Position numbers and translations under genes: made by a program | The notes under the pieces: model-generated | Told to the model about the DNA's origin: nothing | What the model saw: only the letters and a program-made list of their open reading frames with translations | Databases searched by the model: none | Shown: one piece after another, positions 44,203 through 55,562 of the stretch | Layout: every line of letters starts with the position of its first letter | How positions within the stretch are numbered: position 1 is the stretch's first letter | Assembly: GCA_964017125.1 (NCBI GenBank) | Contig: OZ024915.1 | Location: 19,595,185-19,659,184, forward strand | Source: Flabesymbios commensalis | Taxonomy: Eukaryota > Annelida > Polychaeta > Terebellida > Flabelligeridae | Direction of reading: 5' to 3' | DNA: 64,000 nucleotides

Positions 44203-45177
44203 TGTCAGATACAGAGGTCATCAGTTCAATGTAAGGCTTGTTATGGAAGTTTTATATGGAGCCACGCGCATGGTGGAGTCATTTAAAAACAGACACTGAA
44301 TGGTCAGGATTTGTATGATCAAGGAATATAGAAATGATAATTCCTTGGTATGATCCACTGGATATTCCTGGTACGACCACCACCTTGGTGCGACAATTCA
44401 TAGTGCGTCCACAGACTAACGGATTATAGCATAAGGATTTACAGGGCGAGTTGATGTACATGATGGCGCACTGAATGAACTGAATCATTGCCTACTAATA
44501 ATATTATAAGGATCTGATGTTCTGCATTACGTTGCAATTCACTTTGTTTACTAAGTTATTTGCGGTATGTACACTATGTTTTCAGTTATCCCCACTCATC
44601 CGCGTTTCGTGTTGTTTCAAGTAAATTATTTTAATGGTGAGCTCACTTCAACAAAATAATTGTTTCAACCCGATTAAGAATTCGAGTATTCCTTTGATAT
44701 TTTGGCCATGGCAGCAGAATAATTTACCCCTGATCATACACAGATCTGCCACTCAAATGAGTTGCATGTAGGATGTGCTCGGGAGGGGGGGGGGGGGGGG
44801 TATTATATTTACTTATAAAATGATGGGATATCTAGTACACATTTTAATAGGAAATAAACTAATAATCAACATGACGAAATAAATTAAATTTATCACCCTA
44901 CGCCATTATTTGCTATCTGTTCGGCACTCTGTACTGTACATACGGTTTGGAGAAATAAATATCTTGTTTATTGCCATGTATACAATTGTAAGAATTGTAA
45001 AATCATTTATGGCCAAATCCGTATTTTTAATTTATTTAGAACATGAACTGTTCATCGAATAAGACAATGTTTTGTCATTTTTCTTAATTTGTGTGAAACT
45101 GTAATCATGGTAATGTTCCAAAATATAATATTTTTTCAAATGTATTATATTTCATGCGGTACAGTACTGTGTCATTG
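44203..45177. other. No gene recognised; poly-G tract
   Basis: A run of about 18 G at 44783-44801. The rest is AT-rich. Confidence 0.4.
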
Positions 45178-45277
45178 AACGTGACGCTCAACCAATGTTG
45201 TTGTAATGTTGGGCCAGCGTCGCAGACGTTGGTTCAACATTACAACAACATTGGTTCAACGTCTCGTGTTGGGCGAA
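45178..45277. repeat. Foldback F
   Basis: CAACCAATGTTGTTGTAATG and its near-complement around GGCCAGCGTCGCAGACG. Confidence 0.85.
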
Positions 45278-45773
45278 GACGTTGCTACTTACCACTATCG
45301 TTAGAAAACAATGTAATCCACGAGAAAGGACTACATCAGAGGGACTTCATCATGTACATTGGGGATTACCCCAGGAGGACGTCATTATATGATTCAGACA
45401 CTTGACCTCAACAGCTATTGTTAGTTTAAGGTAACATTAAAATCCCAAATACCTTTTAATCTCGGTCCGGTCAAGTCAAATAATGCCAAATTTATTTATC
45501 CGATTATAATTTCCTGATAACCACGGGCGTTTTGATATACTTCATTTAATGTATTCACCTATTAATAAATATATTATCGAATTTGTATAAATCGATCGCT
45601 TATGCGGCAATTAAAATAGCCTCTTCAAGCATGTTAATATATCTGATTTACGAATACACGATTTCCTCGTCAGATTATATTTTGACAAATTGTGTAAACA
45701 TGGTAAACGGTGGCTTATTATTAATTTCAGTCAAAAAACAAGGGTCACAAATTATCCCATTATCACAATAACA
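45278..45773. other. No gene recognised
   Basis: Short ORFs only, with nothing shared. Confidence 0.4.
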
Positions 45774-45960
45774 TGAATCGGGCTTTAGGCCACTTTTGTG
45801 CACATACAGGCTAAATCGGGCCAGGAGAACCTCCTGAGGATGGTGAGACTAGTGCGATGACACTGCCCCGCAGATAAGACACAGGATTTGAAATTCAAAC
45901 CCTGGAGATCTGAGACCGAGCACGCTACCTCTCGGTCACGGAGGCTCCCCACAATACTGA
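45774..45960 (-). mobile_element. tRNA-derived SINE-1
   Basis: Complete copy in reverse, with GTGACCGAGAGGTAGCGTG on the minus strand. Confidence 0.88.
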
Positions 45961-46080
45961 GTATTACACGTGGATGGGGAGAAACATTTTTGCTTCTTTC
46001 AAACCGCTGAGACCGGGAAACGAACCCCGAACTGTAGCGTGAAAGGCAGCGGTGCTAACCACTACCCCAGGGCCCCCGCC
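45961..46080 (-). mobile_element. Second tRNA-like SINE head
   Basis: The minus strand reads GTAGTGGTTAGCACCGCTGC (A box) and GGGGTTCGTTTCCCGG (B box), a different tRNA-like head from SINE-1 and directly upstream of it in the same orientation. Composite SINE or adjacent insertion. Confidence 0.55.
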
Positions 46081-46082
46081 CC

Positions 46083-46269
46083 ACTGCCAAATTAAACAAA
46101 AGCGATTCACAAATTCAAGTGAGTGAAAATTATTGAAATCTGACTAAATAGAGGTCAACGATTTTGAAATACTGATTGTTTTAATTTAGCAAGTTTAAAA
46201 GCGGCTATTTATTGTACTAATAAAAATTAAAAACCTGAATATAATCGTGACCGGAGGTTGAAGTGTTAA
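46083..46269 (+). mobile_element. TTAA-MITE family A, truncated
   Basis: Only the right hairpin arm (TCACAAATTCAAGTGAGTG) and the downstream body remain. It abuts the SINE. Confidence 0.7.
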
Positions 46270-46399
46270 GACTCTAATAATCACCTTATAGATTGAACTG
46301 CAGGGCGCAAATGACCGCGAATGTAATTGTGCCATATAGTAATTATAATAAACAACTATATCCCTGAGACATGTTAAAGCACTAAGTTGTACAATTGTA

Positions 46400-46456
46400 A
46401 TTTTTACCCACTTTAAGTTGTGTCTCGCTACCGCGAGCCACAACTTCAAGTGGGTA
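46400..46456. repeat. Hairpin module, B-type tip
   Basis: CCCACTTTAAGTTGTGTC ... CACAACTTCAAGTGGG with CGCTACCGCG; the surrounding body is B-like but diverged. Confidence 0.7.
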
Positions 46457-46522
46457 AAATTGTCTGCATTTGTACAATTTGAATCGAAACATTTTATTAG
46501 CAATTTAATGTTTATTTTTCCT

Positions 46523-46768
46523 TTAACCCTTTAACCGCCAAATTATTCAATTTAAATTTTTACCCACTTGAAGTTGTGTCTCGCTGACGCGATTCACAAC
46601 TTCAAGTGAGTGAAAATTATTCAGATTTGACAAAATGGAGGTCAACTCTTTTCAAATCTTCTGATTGATGTCTCATTTTATCTTTACCATGTTTAAAAAG
46701 TGGCACTTAATGTACTGATAAAAAACAAAAACCCGAATATATGCGGCACCGGCGGTTAATGGGGTAAA
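46523..46768 (+). mobile_element. TTAA-MITE family A
   Basis: Full-length, with a hairpin of GTCA type. Confidence 0.9.
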
Positions 46769-46797
46769 TATGATTGTGTGAAAGTAAAATAGGCTGA

Positions 46798-47125
46798 TTA
46801 ACCCTTAAAACTCCAACTTAAATAATATAAATTTGAAGTTGTGTCTCTCCACAGTGACCCACAACTCCAAGTCGCTGAAAATTACTTATATTTGTTTAAT
46901 TTGAGACCAAATAATTATTTGTAAATCTTGATGTTTAAACACCACCCAGTAGCCTAAGCACAAAACATTCGTATAACATTTATACAACGTCGTGGTCTAA
47001 CACTGTATAAATTTTATACAAATATTTTGTGTTGACTGATCAATTTCATTCCCAAAAACTATTTAATAAGCAAATAAAATTGATTAAATCGCGTATAGTC
47101 GTGATTAGAGGTACAGCAAGGGTTG
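46798..47125 (+). mobile_element. TTAA-MITE family B with foldback insert
   Basis: TTAACCCTTAAAACTCC start, a decayed hairpin, ATCTTGATGTTTAAACACC. A separate palindrome (46957-47034) follows, then the B tail TTTCATTCCCAAAAAC and GTATAGTCGTG. Confidence 0.7.
46957..47034. repeat. Palindrome inserted in family B
   Basis: CACAAAACATTCGTATAAC on the left and ATACAAATATTTTGTG on the right pair imperfectly around CGTCGTGG. A related half lies near 27010 and 31240. Confidence 0.65.
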
Positions 47126-47303
47126 ACGGTTATTACCTAATTCGACAGCTTCAGTCTGTATTTATTACGTCGCCCATACACAACATACACAGGCAGAATG
47201 GTCATTATGGTATTGTTTACAAATTTGCCAGATATAGATATTTAGCATGAATGCCCTTACTGTGGAATAATTATTAGCATATTAGTTGTGAATCTGTTAT
47301 TGT

Positions 47304-47538
47304 TTAACCCTTTTAGCGCCAGGCACAAATAAAATCGTTTCAAAACTTTTTTATCAAGCGATTGAATCACTGGTATTGGAAATGAAATGGGTGTTTAAAA
47401 AATTAAATTTGGAAATGTTTGATCTGAAATTAAACAAATATGAGTAATCTTCACCCACGCGAAGTTGTGGGTCGCGGTAGCGAGCCACAACTTCACGTGG
47501 GTGAAAATTTGTTGATATTTTGGCGAGGAAAGGGTTGA
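47304..47538 (-). mobile_element. TTAA-MITE family B
   Basis: TTAACCCTTTTAGCGCC start, hairpin with CGCGGTAGCG tip and compensated arms (CACGCGAAG / CTTCACGTG), end GAAAGGGTTGA. Confidence 0.85.
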
Positions 47539-47689
47539 TTTAGTAGTAGTGAAACTGTTATTATCTTAAATATGGGTGCATTATCTAGGCGGTAATACAA
47601 ATGGCGCAGTATCACCAGCACTTTAGTGAATAATAATTAAATATTCACAAGGGAATCAATACACAGAGAGACATAGAGACAGACTGTGT

Positions 47690-47800
47690 CCTGGAAAACA
47701 CCAAAAGATGATGACCCAATCAATGCTGGCTATATGTTGGGCCAACGTCTGCGGCGTTTCCCCAGAAAAAACAACAACACAAAACCTACGTCGTCTATAA
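47690..47800. repeat. Foldback F, degenerate copy
   Basis: ATGTTGGGCCAACGTCTGCG with eroded partners. Confidence 0.5.
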
Positions 47801-47996
47801 TGTTGGCTGATTATGTCCCAGTTTTGTGGCGTAAAGTGGACCGCAAATGGGGGATTTTTCGTCGTTATTTTCGTTGTTATATCACGATACATGACCCCCC
47901 CCCCCTCCTCCGCTATATCGTGGGAACTAATAATAACGCTCCTCCATTATGCTGTCCTAATTAATAATACGCCCGTGGTTTACTTTTTTTTTTGTT

Positions 47997-48125
47997 AAAA
48001 CCATGGCTTTTTTTCAATCTGAAAGCATAATAAATGTCTTAGTGAGCTCATTCCTCTTCATTTATTTTACCCTTTCAATGACTTTAGACATGTTAGACGT
48101 GTGACGTCTAATATCGAGCCCCACG
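47997..48125 (+). mobile_element. TTAA-MITE family C, degenerate
   Basis: AAACCATGGCTT, TGTCTTAGTGAGCTCATTCC and a short TTAGACGTGTGACGTCTAA hairpin. Confidence 0.6.
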
Positions 48126-48411
48126 ATAGTATCTTTATTCAATTTAGATATATATTAGTATAGTGGTCATGATTTATTTTAGACTATTAAATTGACTAAA
48201 ACACAAATAAGTTGTAAGAGTTGCCACATATTATAGAATGACAGCAAAGTGGGCGTCTATGAAGTTACTATTGTCATCGTCTTCAATAAGTAGGTCACTC
48301 CATTTTTATCTATATTTGAAAATATTATTTCAAGATGATATCCATGTGGGTACACTCATTGACAAAAGTATTGACCATGTTTGTTTATTCATATGTTATA
48401 GCTGTGGAATT

Positions 48412-48880
48412 ATGGAGAACCAGGTGACACTCTGCTGTATACTGCTCCTCATGACTCATGTAACCATAGTAAAAGGTAATTATTATTACACTTAAACTTG
48501 TAAAGTAAGCAGATACTGCTTTTTGGGTTTTCAGAGAAGTATAGTGACGGTGATCTAAATTATGTAAAGACGGAAGGTAGAGGGGGCGGTATCCATAATT
48601 GATGATGTGTGCCTTAGCAACTGCGTTTAAAAAAATGATAAATAAATAAATATTCCAGGAATTTGTGAGACGGGGGGGGTGTCCGGAGCGCTGTCCCGTT
48701 CAGCCTGCCATCACAGGGGGGGGGGGGGGCTTACACGAAGGGGGTGTTTAACCCCTTCGCTCAACCATTTTTTCAAATATGATATCTTCTGAGGCTATAT
48801 TTTTAATTCTAGGGCTATATCAACCCAGTATTTATATTGATGACACCTGGGGCACATCTGACAAAATTGTGGTTCAGGTT

Positions 48881-48911
<31 letters not shown>

Positions 48912-50245
48912 GGGGAGATTGACCCGCTACCGCAATTCCTACCCTAAAGCTAATGAAAATGACCTAATTTTATAAAATTCGCAAGTGCAGGCCTCATTTA
49001 ATTATCTGAGCTACACATTTAGAACATCCTTATATTGATGGATTATATGCCATACACATGTATGATCATGATTTTATTTTTTTCAGAGTTTTTAGATTTA
49101 AAAAAATATTTTTTCATCAACATTTCGGTGAATCCGACTAAAACCCAAACAAACTTTGTGTATACCTAAACACTTGCTAAAGGACGGTTGAATGTTCCTA
49201 CAGAATTGGGACACATGTTGATGCCGTCGGCCCAGCGTTGGACAGACAATCAGTGTTGCAGGTGTATCCCCTCATGTCCTGACTGGAGGACACCAATTAG
49301 CGGCGATTGTTTTGATCTTACCGTCCAAGGCGTGGGAATATGTGGTATAAATTGCTGTATACTGCTGACTTGTTTTGTTTACATGGCAATATACGACCTG
49401 GAAATATAACTATTTCACTCTTTTTCGGTGCTTTAAAATTGTTTTTTGACTTTCTTGTATTTTCAGTTAAGATCAATAGGCTATATAGCTTCATCTGAGT
49501 TAAATTGTCAAAATTGACAACATTGAAAATGTCTCATCCCAAGGGGTCCCTTCAAATACTCACTAAAACACCACTACTAGAGAGTGACATGACACAATGG
49601 TTAGAGCGTGGCGCTCTGTCGATGTCGCTGCCTGACGTGCAGTTTCGAATCCCGCTTGGTGCAGGATTTTCTGAGAAATATCATGTCTCCCCCCTCCCAA
49701 TCTTGAGACATTGTTAAGATGGTGTGTCTTTGGGCAAGACACTTCACCCTCAAATGTTTCACTTGACTCAGGTAAAAATGTATACCTGGTAGGACAGAGA
49801 TGGCAATGTGTACGATAAGTTCACTGCGCGAGAACAGCAGAACTGTATGCTCCCCGGGGAGTTGAAATGGCACACAAATGAACAGGTCCAGTGACCAGGG
49901 GGTAAAAAGTAAAGTCCGATGATAGGTCTTCAGACTTGATATCAGATTATAATAAACCTGCACCTTTACTATGGATGTATACAATAAAGTATGTATTTGT
50001 TTACCGCATTCAGTTTTCTCTCTCAACCAGGTACACATGTATTGGATGAGGCGGTACCGGATGAGCCAGAGGGTACCAAATTCTGGGGGAGTTTTCTGGC
50101 CAGTAATGTGGTACGCGTTTACTGGACCGACGGTACCAGTAACCACACACCCAAAGACAGCAATGTGTACCTGGCACTGACAACTGACAATGACACATGT
50201 CAATCAACTGTCAATCAAACTGAGGCTGTACCAAAGACACAGAAG
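48412..50245 (+). CDS. Candidate secreted glycoprotein, first two coding exons
   Basis: Exon 48412-48475 follows an acceptor (GTTATAG at 48400) and encodes a signal peptide, MENQVTLCCILLLMTHVTIV plus KG, ending at donor GTAATT in phase 1. Exon 50031-50245 has a strong acceptor (CTCTCTCAACCAG) and donor (AAG-GTAAGA) and stays in frame: THVLDEAVPDEPEGTKFWG onward. It has three N-glycosylation sequons (NHT, NDT, NQT), one cysteine and a YWTDGTS block, and ends in phase 0. Together they give 93 aa, and no stop follows the second exon, so more exons lie downstream. I do not recognise the family. The SINE-2 at 49583 sits in the intron. The good splice sites and the non-AT composition support it. 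Confidence 0.5.
48655..48910. repeat. Cluster of poly-G tracts
   Basis: G runs at 48674, 48716 and 48893 beside a (TG)n stretch, in the intron of the candidate gene. Confidence 0.8.
49411..49554 (+). repeat. Unclassified repeat J
   Basis: A 145 bp block (TATTTCACTCTTTTTCGG to CCCAAGGGGTCCCTT) recurs at 62146-62286 in the same orientation at high identity. Confidence 0.85.
49583..49918 (+). mobile_element. tRNA-derived SINE-2
   Basis: A box TGGTTAGAGCGTGG, B box GTTTCGAATCCCGC, then TTGGGCAAGACACTTCACC and the tail GGGGAGTTGAAATGGC and CAGTGACCAGGGGG. 3' fragments occur at 26126 and 30357. Confidence 0.8.
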
Positions 50246-50262
50246 GTAAGAAACATATTTTA

Positions 50263-50420
50263 ATCCTTAAAGCGCTGAAATGTTTTTGTATAAACCATGG
50301 AGATCAAAGGGTTTATTTCTATTTGAAATCATCATAACTGTCTTAGTTGGCTCTTTCCGATGCAATTGAATGCCTGTGTTATAGGTCTACGACCATTATA
50401 AATATTTTAACTCTTCCATT
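50263..50420 (+). mobile_element. TTAA-MITE family C without hairpin
   Basis: TTAATCCTTAAAGCGCTG to ACGACCATTATAAATATTTT; the hairpin half is absent. Confidence 0.75.
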
Positions 50421-50544
50421 GTCTTTATACGAGCTTAACTGAAATGTAAAAAAATCATCCACGGTGCTTCAAAGCCACCTACGTCAATTGAAATGTAAAA
50501 GTTGGGGATTCTCCTGCAGCACCGATTGTCTGCCCAACTCTGGA

Positions 50545-50595
50545 CCGAAGGCAACAAAATGTGGTCCAATGCTGAGCCAACATTCAACCATCCTT
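50545..50595. repeat. Foldback F remnant
   Basis: GGTCCAATGCTGAGCCAACA fits one F arm. Confidence 0.4.
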
Positions 50596-50754
50596 TAGGT
50601 GTACACATAGTTTGTTCGGGTTTTCTCCGGAGTCCTACAAATATTGATAAAACTGTTCTTAAAATTAAAACATTCTGAGGAAATTGAATGATCTGCGGGA
50701 TACCCTACTTCATACAAAACTAGATATTGGTGTCGAACATCCTACGGAGCCCAT

Positions 50755-51001
50755 TTAACCCTTTAACCACCGGTGCCGTTTATATTCGTTGTTTACATTT
50801 TATATTAGCATATTACATATCAGCTTTTAAACCTGCTAAAGATAAAAAGTAACATTAATCCGCAAGATTTGGAATTTCTTGACCTCCATTTTGTCAAATC
50901 TCAATAATTTTCACTCACTTGAAGTTTTGGATCGCGTCAGCGTGACACAACTTGAAGAGGGTTAAAATTCAGGTTAAATAATTTGGCGGTTAAAGGGTTA
51001 A
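50755..51001 (-). mobile_element. TTAA-MITE family A
   Basis: Full-length, with some hairpin arm mismatches (GAAGTTTTGG / CACAACTTGAAG). Confidence 0.88.
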
Positions 51002-51224
51002 CACACTGTAATACATAACCGGGTCTTAGAAAACGATATTGAAAGACCGTTGACGGACAGTTCTGTCATGCTAAACCAAAAGACAATAACTACTGACTTT
51101 TCAAGTGAGCAGTTACTGTCATTTCGTTTAGTACTGTTGATTTTGTACAGTTCACATTTTGTACAGTTCACATTTTGTACAGTTCACGACTGTACAAGAT
51201 GACTTACAAATAAGCATTATGTAG

Positions 51225-51426
51225 TTATATACCGGCTCCGATTATATTCGGTTTTCATTTTTATTAGCACATTAAATACCACCTTTTAAACATGCTAAGG
51301 ATAAAACTTGACATCAATGTAAAATCCAAATAATTTTCACTCACTTAAAGTTGTAGATTGTGTCAGCGAGACACAACTTCAAGTGGGTGAAATTTCAAAA
51401 TAAATAATTTAGCAGTTAAAGGGTTA
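51225..51426 (-). mobile_element. TTAA-MITE family A, one end lost
   Basis: ACCGGCTCCGATTATATTCG start, body and hairpin decayed but clear, end GCAGTTAAAGGGTTAA. Confidence 0.82.
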
Positions 51427-51619
51427 AGAGATACATAGAGATACATTGTATACGGTGTGTCGGCATGAATTACAGGGTCCAGGCTGAAGCTTAATCTTTG
51501 CAAGACAGAATAGTCATTCTCATTGAGTCCAAGCTTCAACGAGAATTGTTTTAATAATAACCGAATTCTATCCATTAGCAAGTTAGAATTATTGTAACGC
51601 TCTATTTTACAAAATTCCA

Positions 51620-51941
51620 GAAAAAAACATCGCTAAATTACTAAGATTTAAGAACTGCCTTGCTAGAGTGGTGAACAAGGTCCAACGTTTTAGTTGTTCT
51701 GTTTCTATGCTAGGACAATATTACATTTGCTTCCTGTCGAATTGCGTATTCATTATCATGATTATAATATAATTATGCACTATGCGCTATAAAAGACCAA
51801 CCTGAATATTATCTGGCTGACTTACTTGTTCGGCTAAAATGCTCAGAAAAGCTGCGCTCCACAAACCCAAATAGAATTTAGTGCCCCGTATAAAAATTAT
51901 GACTGCGTCAAGGGCTTTCTCTATCCGTGATGTCCAAACAA
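51620..51941 (+). pseudogene. Decayed LINE RT C-terminal fragment
   Basis: The plus strand reads LLRFKNCLARVVNKVQRFS, then YKRPT and KAALHKPK, then SRAFSIRDVQ. This is the order of the CR1/L2 RT tail (LHWLPV..YKAL..RSS..GxRAFS). Frameshifts are present. The element at 51942 interrupts it. Confidence 0.55.
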
Positions 51942-52796
51942 TGTAGGGGAGACCGGGGCACTATGGACATTGGGGCACCATGAACATCTGTCTTTTTGGC
52001 CAAGTGCGTTGTCCAATTTTAACAAAATAACTCTCTAGGGAATGCTTCGAATCTGTTCTATTTCAGCAGAAAAATTGGTGGTGATTCATCAAGGCTTGTG
52101 TTAGCTATGGCGAAATATGTGTTTTTGAATGGTTAAAGTAATTTTTTGTGATACACGGATTTTGGTAATACATTAAAGACTCCTTGGAACTAAGTTAAAA
52201 GAAGAAGCACATAGTAGCTAGTGAAAATTGTGTTTTTATCAAGAACCATGGGCGATAATGGAAGATTCTATCTTAAGCTAGTTAAAGCTACACTTCTAAC
52301 AATCGTCATGCTGGGGCACTATGGACGGGGTACAATGGACATGTTTTAAGGCACCATGGACGTGTCCATGATGCCCCATTATTTGTATTGATGTCCATGG
52401 TGCCCTGTCTTCAGAGAAAGTATACATTTTTTAATCTCGCTACCCCAAAAATGATGAATTCTGCATTTAAATATTATTTTTTTATTTTTCATTTCACTAT
52501 TAAAAATGGGTTGATTGACACAGGAAGTCCTTACAACATGCCTGTAGACATGTTCATTGTACGCCACCCCCATGTCCATGGTGCCCGAGCTCGGGGCACC
52601 ATGGACATTTGCTCGATTTTTTTTAAATTGATTTTTAAGTAACATACAACATGAATGCATGTATTATATTCCAGTCAGACATTAGTTTAGTCCAGTGTTA
52701 GCTATTGGTCGATAATACGTTAATGTGCTACAAAAATATTTGAAGCAAATCCAAAATGAAAAATAGGTGTCCATGGTGCCCCGGTCTCCCCTACAT
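51942..52796. mobile_element. Non-autonomous transposon, subrepeat ends
   Basis: Inverted ends of about 28 bp, TGTAGGGGAGACCGGGGCAC inward on both sides. GGGGCACCATGGACAT-type units recur inside in both directions (for example 52315-52400 and 52565-52610). 855 bp, no transposase. The target duplication is not clear. Confidence 0.8.
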
Positions 52797-53414
52797 ATTC
52801 CAGAAATTACTTGAATGTCACCAATTTGATCTGGCTTTCCCGCCCTAGATCCTCGGTGGCCCAGCTCCCTGTTGAAGAACCTGTTTTGGCCTAGAGTGTG
52901 ACACGTGACCATGCTAAGGATTTGTGCGCCTCTGAGTTCAGTCCGCTGAGGCTTTATGGGCTATAGAAAATTGATCGATGTATTGATTCATTGATGCATT
53001 GATTTATTGATTTGTTGATTTTTTTTTCTCATTGACTGACTGATTGAGACTAATTGAACTGATTGAGATTCATGTGGCCTAGATTGTTTTTCTCATATTA
53101 TTATTTCGTTATTGCGACTGCATGTTACATAAGTGGAAACGTAACTTTGCGCAACAGTAATCAAAATGACGGGCGTCCACATGTTAATCATGCGTGAACA
53201 TGTGTGTTGTAACCGTTTCAGTATTGAAGACGTTTTTACTCGCATTCAAACTGATTTTCCACAAAAAATATGGACTAAAATGATCAAATAGGCCTATATG
53301 CATAGGTGAAAATCTGAAAAAAAAGGTTAAAAGTGAATTTTGACGAGACTCCGTTTCTAAACGTGTGGATATGTTTCATTCCCAGGTTGATGGGCCAAGG
53401 CAGAAATCAAAGTG
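52797..53414. other. No gene recognised; (GATT)-like tract
   Basis: 52968-53070 is a degenerate ATTGATT tetranucleotide tract. Nothing else is recognised. Confidence 0.5.
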
Positions 53415-53656
53415 TTAACCCTTTAACCCCCAAATTTTTCAATTAGAATTTTCACCCACTTGAAGCTGTGTCTCGCTGACGCGATCCACAACTTCAAGTG
53501 AGTGAAAAATATCCAGATTTGACAAAATGGAAGTCATCGATTTTGAAATATTGCTGATTGCTGATTTTATCTTTAACATGTTCAAACTCTAGTATTTAAT
53601 GTGATAATAACAGAACGAACACCCTAATATAATTGGGATCAGCACTCAAAGAGTTA
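53415..53656 (+). mobile_element. TTAA-MITE family A
   Basis: TTAACCCTTTAACCCCC start, hairpin with GTCA tip, decayed right end (CACTCAAAGAGTTATAA). Confidence 0.85.
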
Positions 53657-54068
53657 TAATAAAGGGCCTATGTAGTAGATTGCTTTTAGGACATCAAACA
53701 GAGTGATAAATACGATGATATTATTATATCAAGGGCAGTATCTCATGTCCCAAAGTTTGTTCCTGCCCGTAGACTCATAAATCATATCAAAAATTAGATG
53801 AAATATATTTTCCAGCCGACCATATGAAGAGAAAGGGACCAACACTATTGCGCGTTAGTTGAAGAGCTTTCTTGTGACGCAAATCAAGATAATTTAACCA
53901 CGATGAATTTTCAGTCCGTATAAATTATTGAGAGGGACAGAAACACTATCCGAAATAATTATTGAATAAAGTGATTTAACGATCACGATAATGGCTATAC
54001 ACCGGGATTCTGAATTGTTGTGGATAAAATGTCCTGTAATTCAAATGCACTCATGCAATCCACTTTGA
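53657..54068. other. No gene recognised
   Basis: Nothing shared or exon-like. Confidence 0.4.
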
Positions 54069-54158
54069 ACGTTCTACCCTATTGTTGGTTTAATGTTGTG
54101 CCACCGTCGTCGACGGTGGCACAACATTAAACCAACATTGGTTCATCGGCTCATACGT
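54069..54158. repeat. Foldback F
   Basis: TTGTTGGTTTAATGTTGTGC and the inner palindrome CCACCGTCGTCGACGGTGG. Confidence 0.85.
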
Positions 54159-54608
54159 TCTGGGGGACTGTTATTATTTTTTGCTCCCGTTTTTTCCGCG
54201 TTACATTGCCTGTGTAAGCGCGCGTTTAATAGATCATCCATTATTCAGATCCACCGCTTGTATTATGACTCTCATGTCGAGCTGCGCCGACGACATCACA
54301 CGAGTGCCATTGTGTCTAGACGCGCAGGTGCGGGGCCCTCAAAATGCACGTGCTGCAAATTGTCACGTTTTCAAATTAATTTGCGAGGTACATTGTCCGA
54401 ATTGTGCTATTTCATTGCATTCAGGTCGGTACCCGGTAAATATAATCAAGGCTTCGTGAAATATTTCTCAAGTTATGATGAATGAAGAATGTTTTCCAGT
54501 AATGACTAATTTTGTAATTAATATATATATCGTTGGCCCAACTTAAGCTATAATGTAAGTTTCGTTAAACCTGTGCTTAGTACGCTATGGTTATTCTATG
54601 ACCCACTG

Positions 54609-54680
54609 CGCACACGACGTTGTTGCGACGTTGAATCAACGTCTAAAACGTTGATTCAACGTCGCAACAACGCCGTGTGC
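54609..54680. repeat. Near-perfect F-like palindrome
   Basis: GCACACGACGTTGTTGCGAC and TTGAATCAACGT form arms of about 33 nt with a single mismatch around CTAAA. Confidence 0.95.
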
Positions 54681-55182
54681 CTAGTTTATTTGATTTATGC
54701 TAGTTACCCAATTTTTAAATCAACACTTCTCACGCTGTGTATTGTATAATGACATACTGTATTAATATTGGGAAAAATACTATCAGCCATATAGTGTTGT
54801 GCAAAGCCAAAAGGCAGTACCTGTTAACATGGAAAGTGAGCAGTTACTGTCTTTAGTGTTGTACTGTAGTATATTGCTGTTATGGTTTAGTGACATATGT
54901 ATGGTGATTATGACGGCGACATGACTTCCATATGCCTGGGAGAGTGGAGTACACGAGTGCACTGACTGACATAGATATTATGGGATGTGAGCCGAGGTTA
55001 TAAAGGTTAGGAAAACAATAATATCACCAGGAAAAATAGATCCTGCCCTTGGCACACAAAGGGCTATATCTACGATCATGAAACATAATCCGAAACCCTC
55101 TGGTGCTAAGAGGAGGGAAATATCAAATAAAAAAACGTTAGTTAATCATTTATTCCTCCTGTTGTACAAGTCCTTTTCTAAA
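54681..55182. other. No gene recognised
   Basis: Nothing supported. Confidence 0.4.
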
Positions 55183-55322
55183 GACGATCCCCACCCTGAA
55201 GGAATTAAAAAATATGTAATGGCCGTAGACTCATAATACAGGTATTCAAATGCAACAGAGAGAGAGCTAACTAAGACATTTATGGTTATTTAGATAAAAG
55301 TATTTCAGTATTGTAAGTGTTA
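55183..55322 (-). mobile_element. TTAA-MITE family C, partial
   Basis: AAGACGATCCCCACCCTG, ATGGCCGTAGACTCATAA and AGAGAGCTAACTAAGAC; the distal half of the hairpin is lost. Confidence 0.7.
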
Positions 55323-55369
55323 GGATATTTATCTACTATGTATTAAGTGAGAGTGACTCTCATTAGTGT

Positions 55370-55562
55370 GTAAAATGACAATTGAATCGCAAAGTTATTG
55401 GTAATGAAATGAACATAATAAAACGTCCAGATTTGCAAAAATGTGGTCTCAAATTTAACTATTCTGAATAAGTTTACTCTCCTGAAGCTGTGGTTCTCGG
55501 TAGCGAGACACAACGTCAAGTTGGTGAAAAATTAAACAAGTTAACATAGCAGGAAAAGGGTC
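55370..55562 (-). mobile_element. TTAA-MITE family B, degenerate
   Basis: AAACGTCCAGATTTGC body, a decayed hairpin (CTGAAGCTGTGG ... CACAACGTCAAG, tip CGGTAGCG), end TAGCAGGAAAAGGG. Confidence 0.7.

Noticed and set aside
50520-50598. Third exon of the candidate secreted gene
   Set aside because: In frame after CTCCTGCAG, but the acceptor tract is poor and the sequence overlaps a foldback F remnant.
54093-54485. 130-codon ORF
   Set aside because: It begins inside a foldback F palindrome and overlaps another frame open over the same stretch; no recognisable domain.
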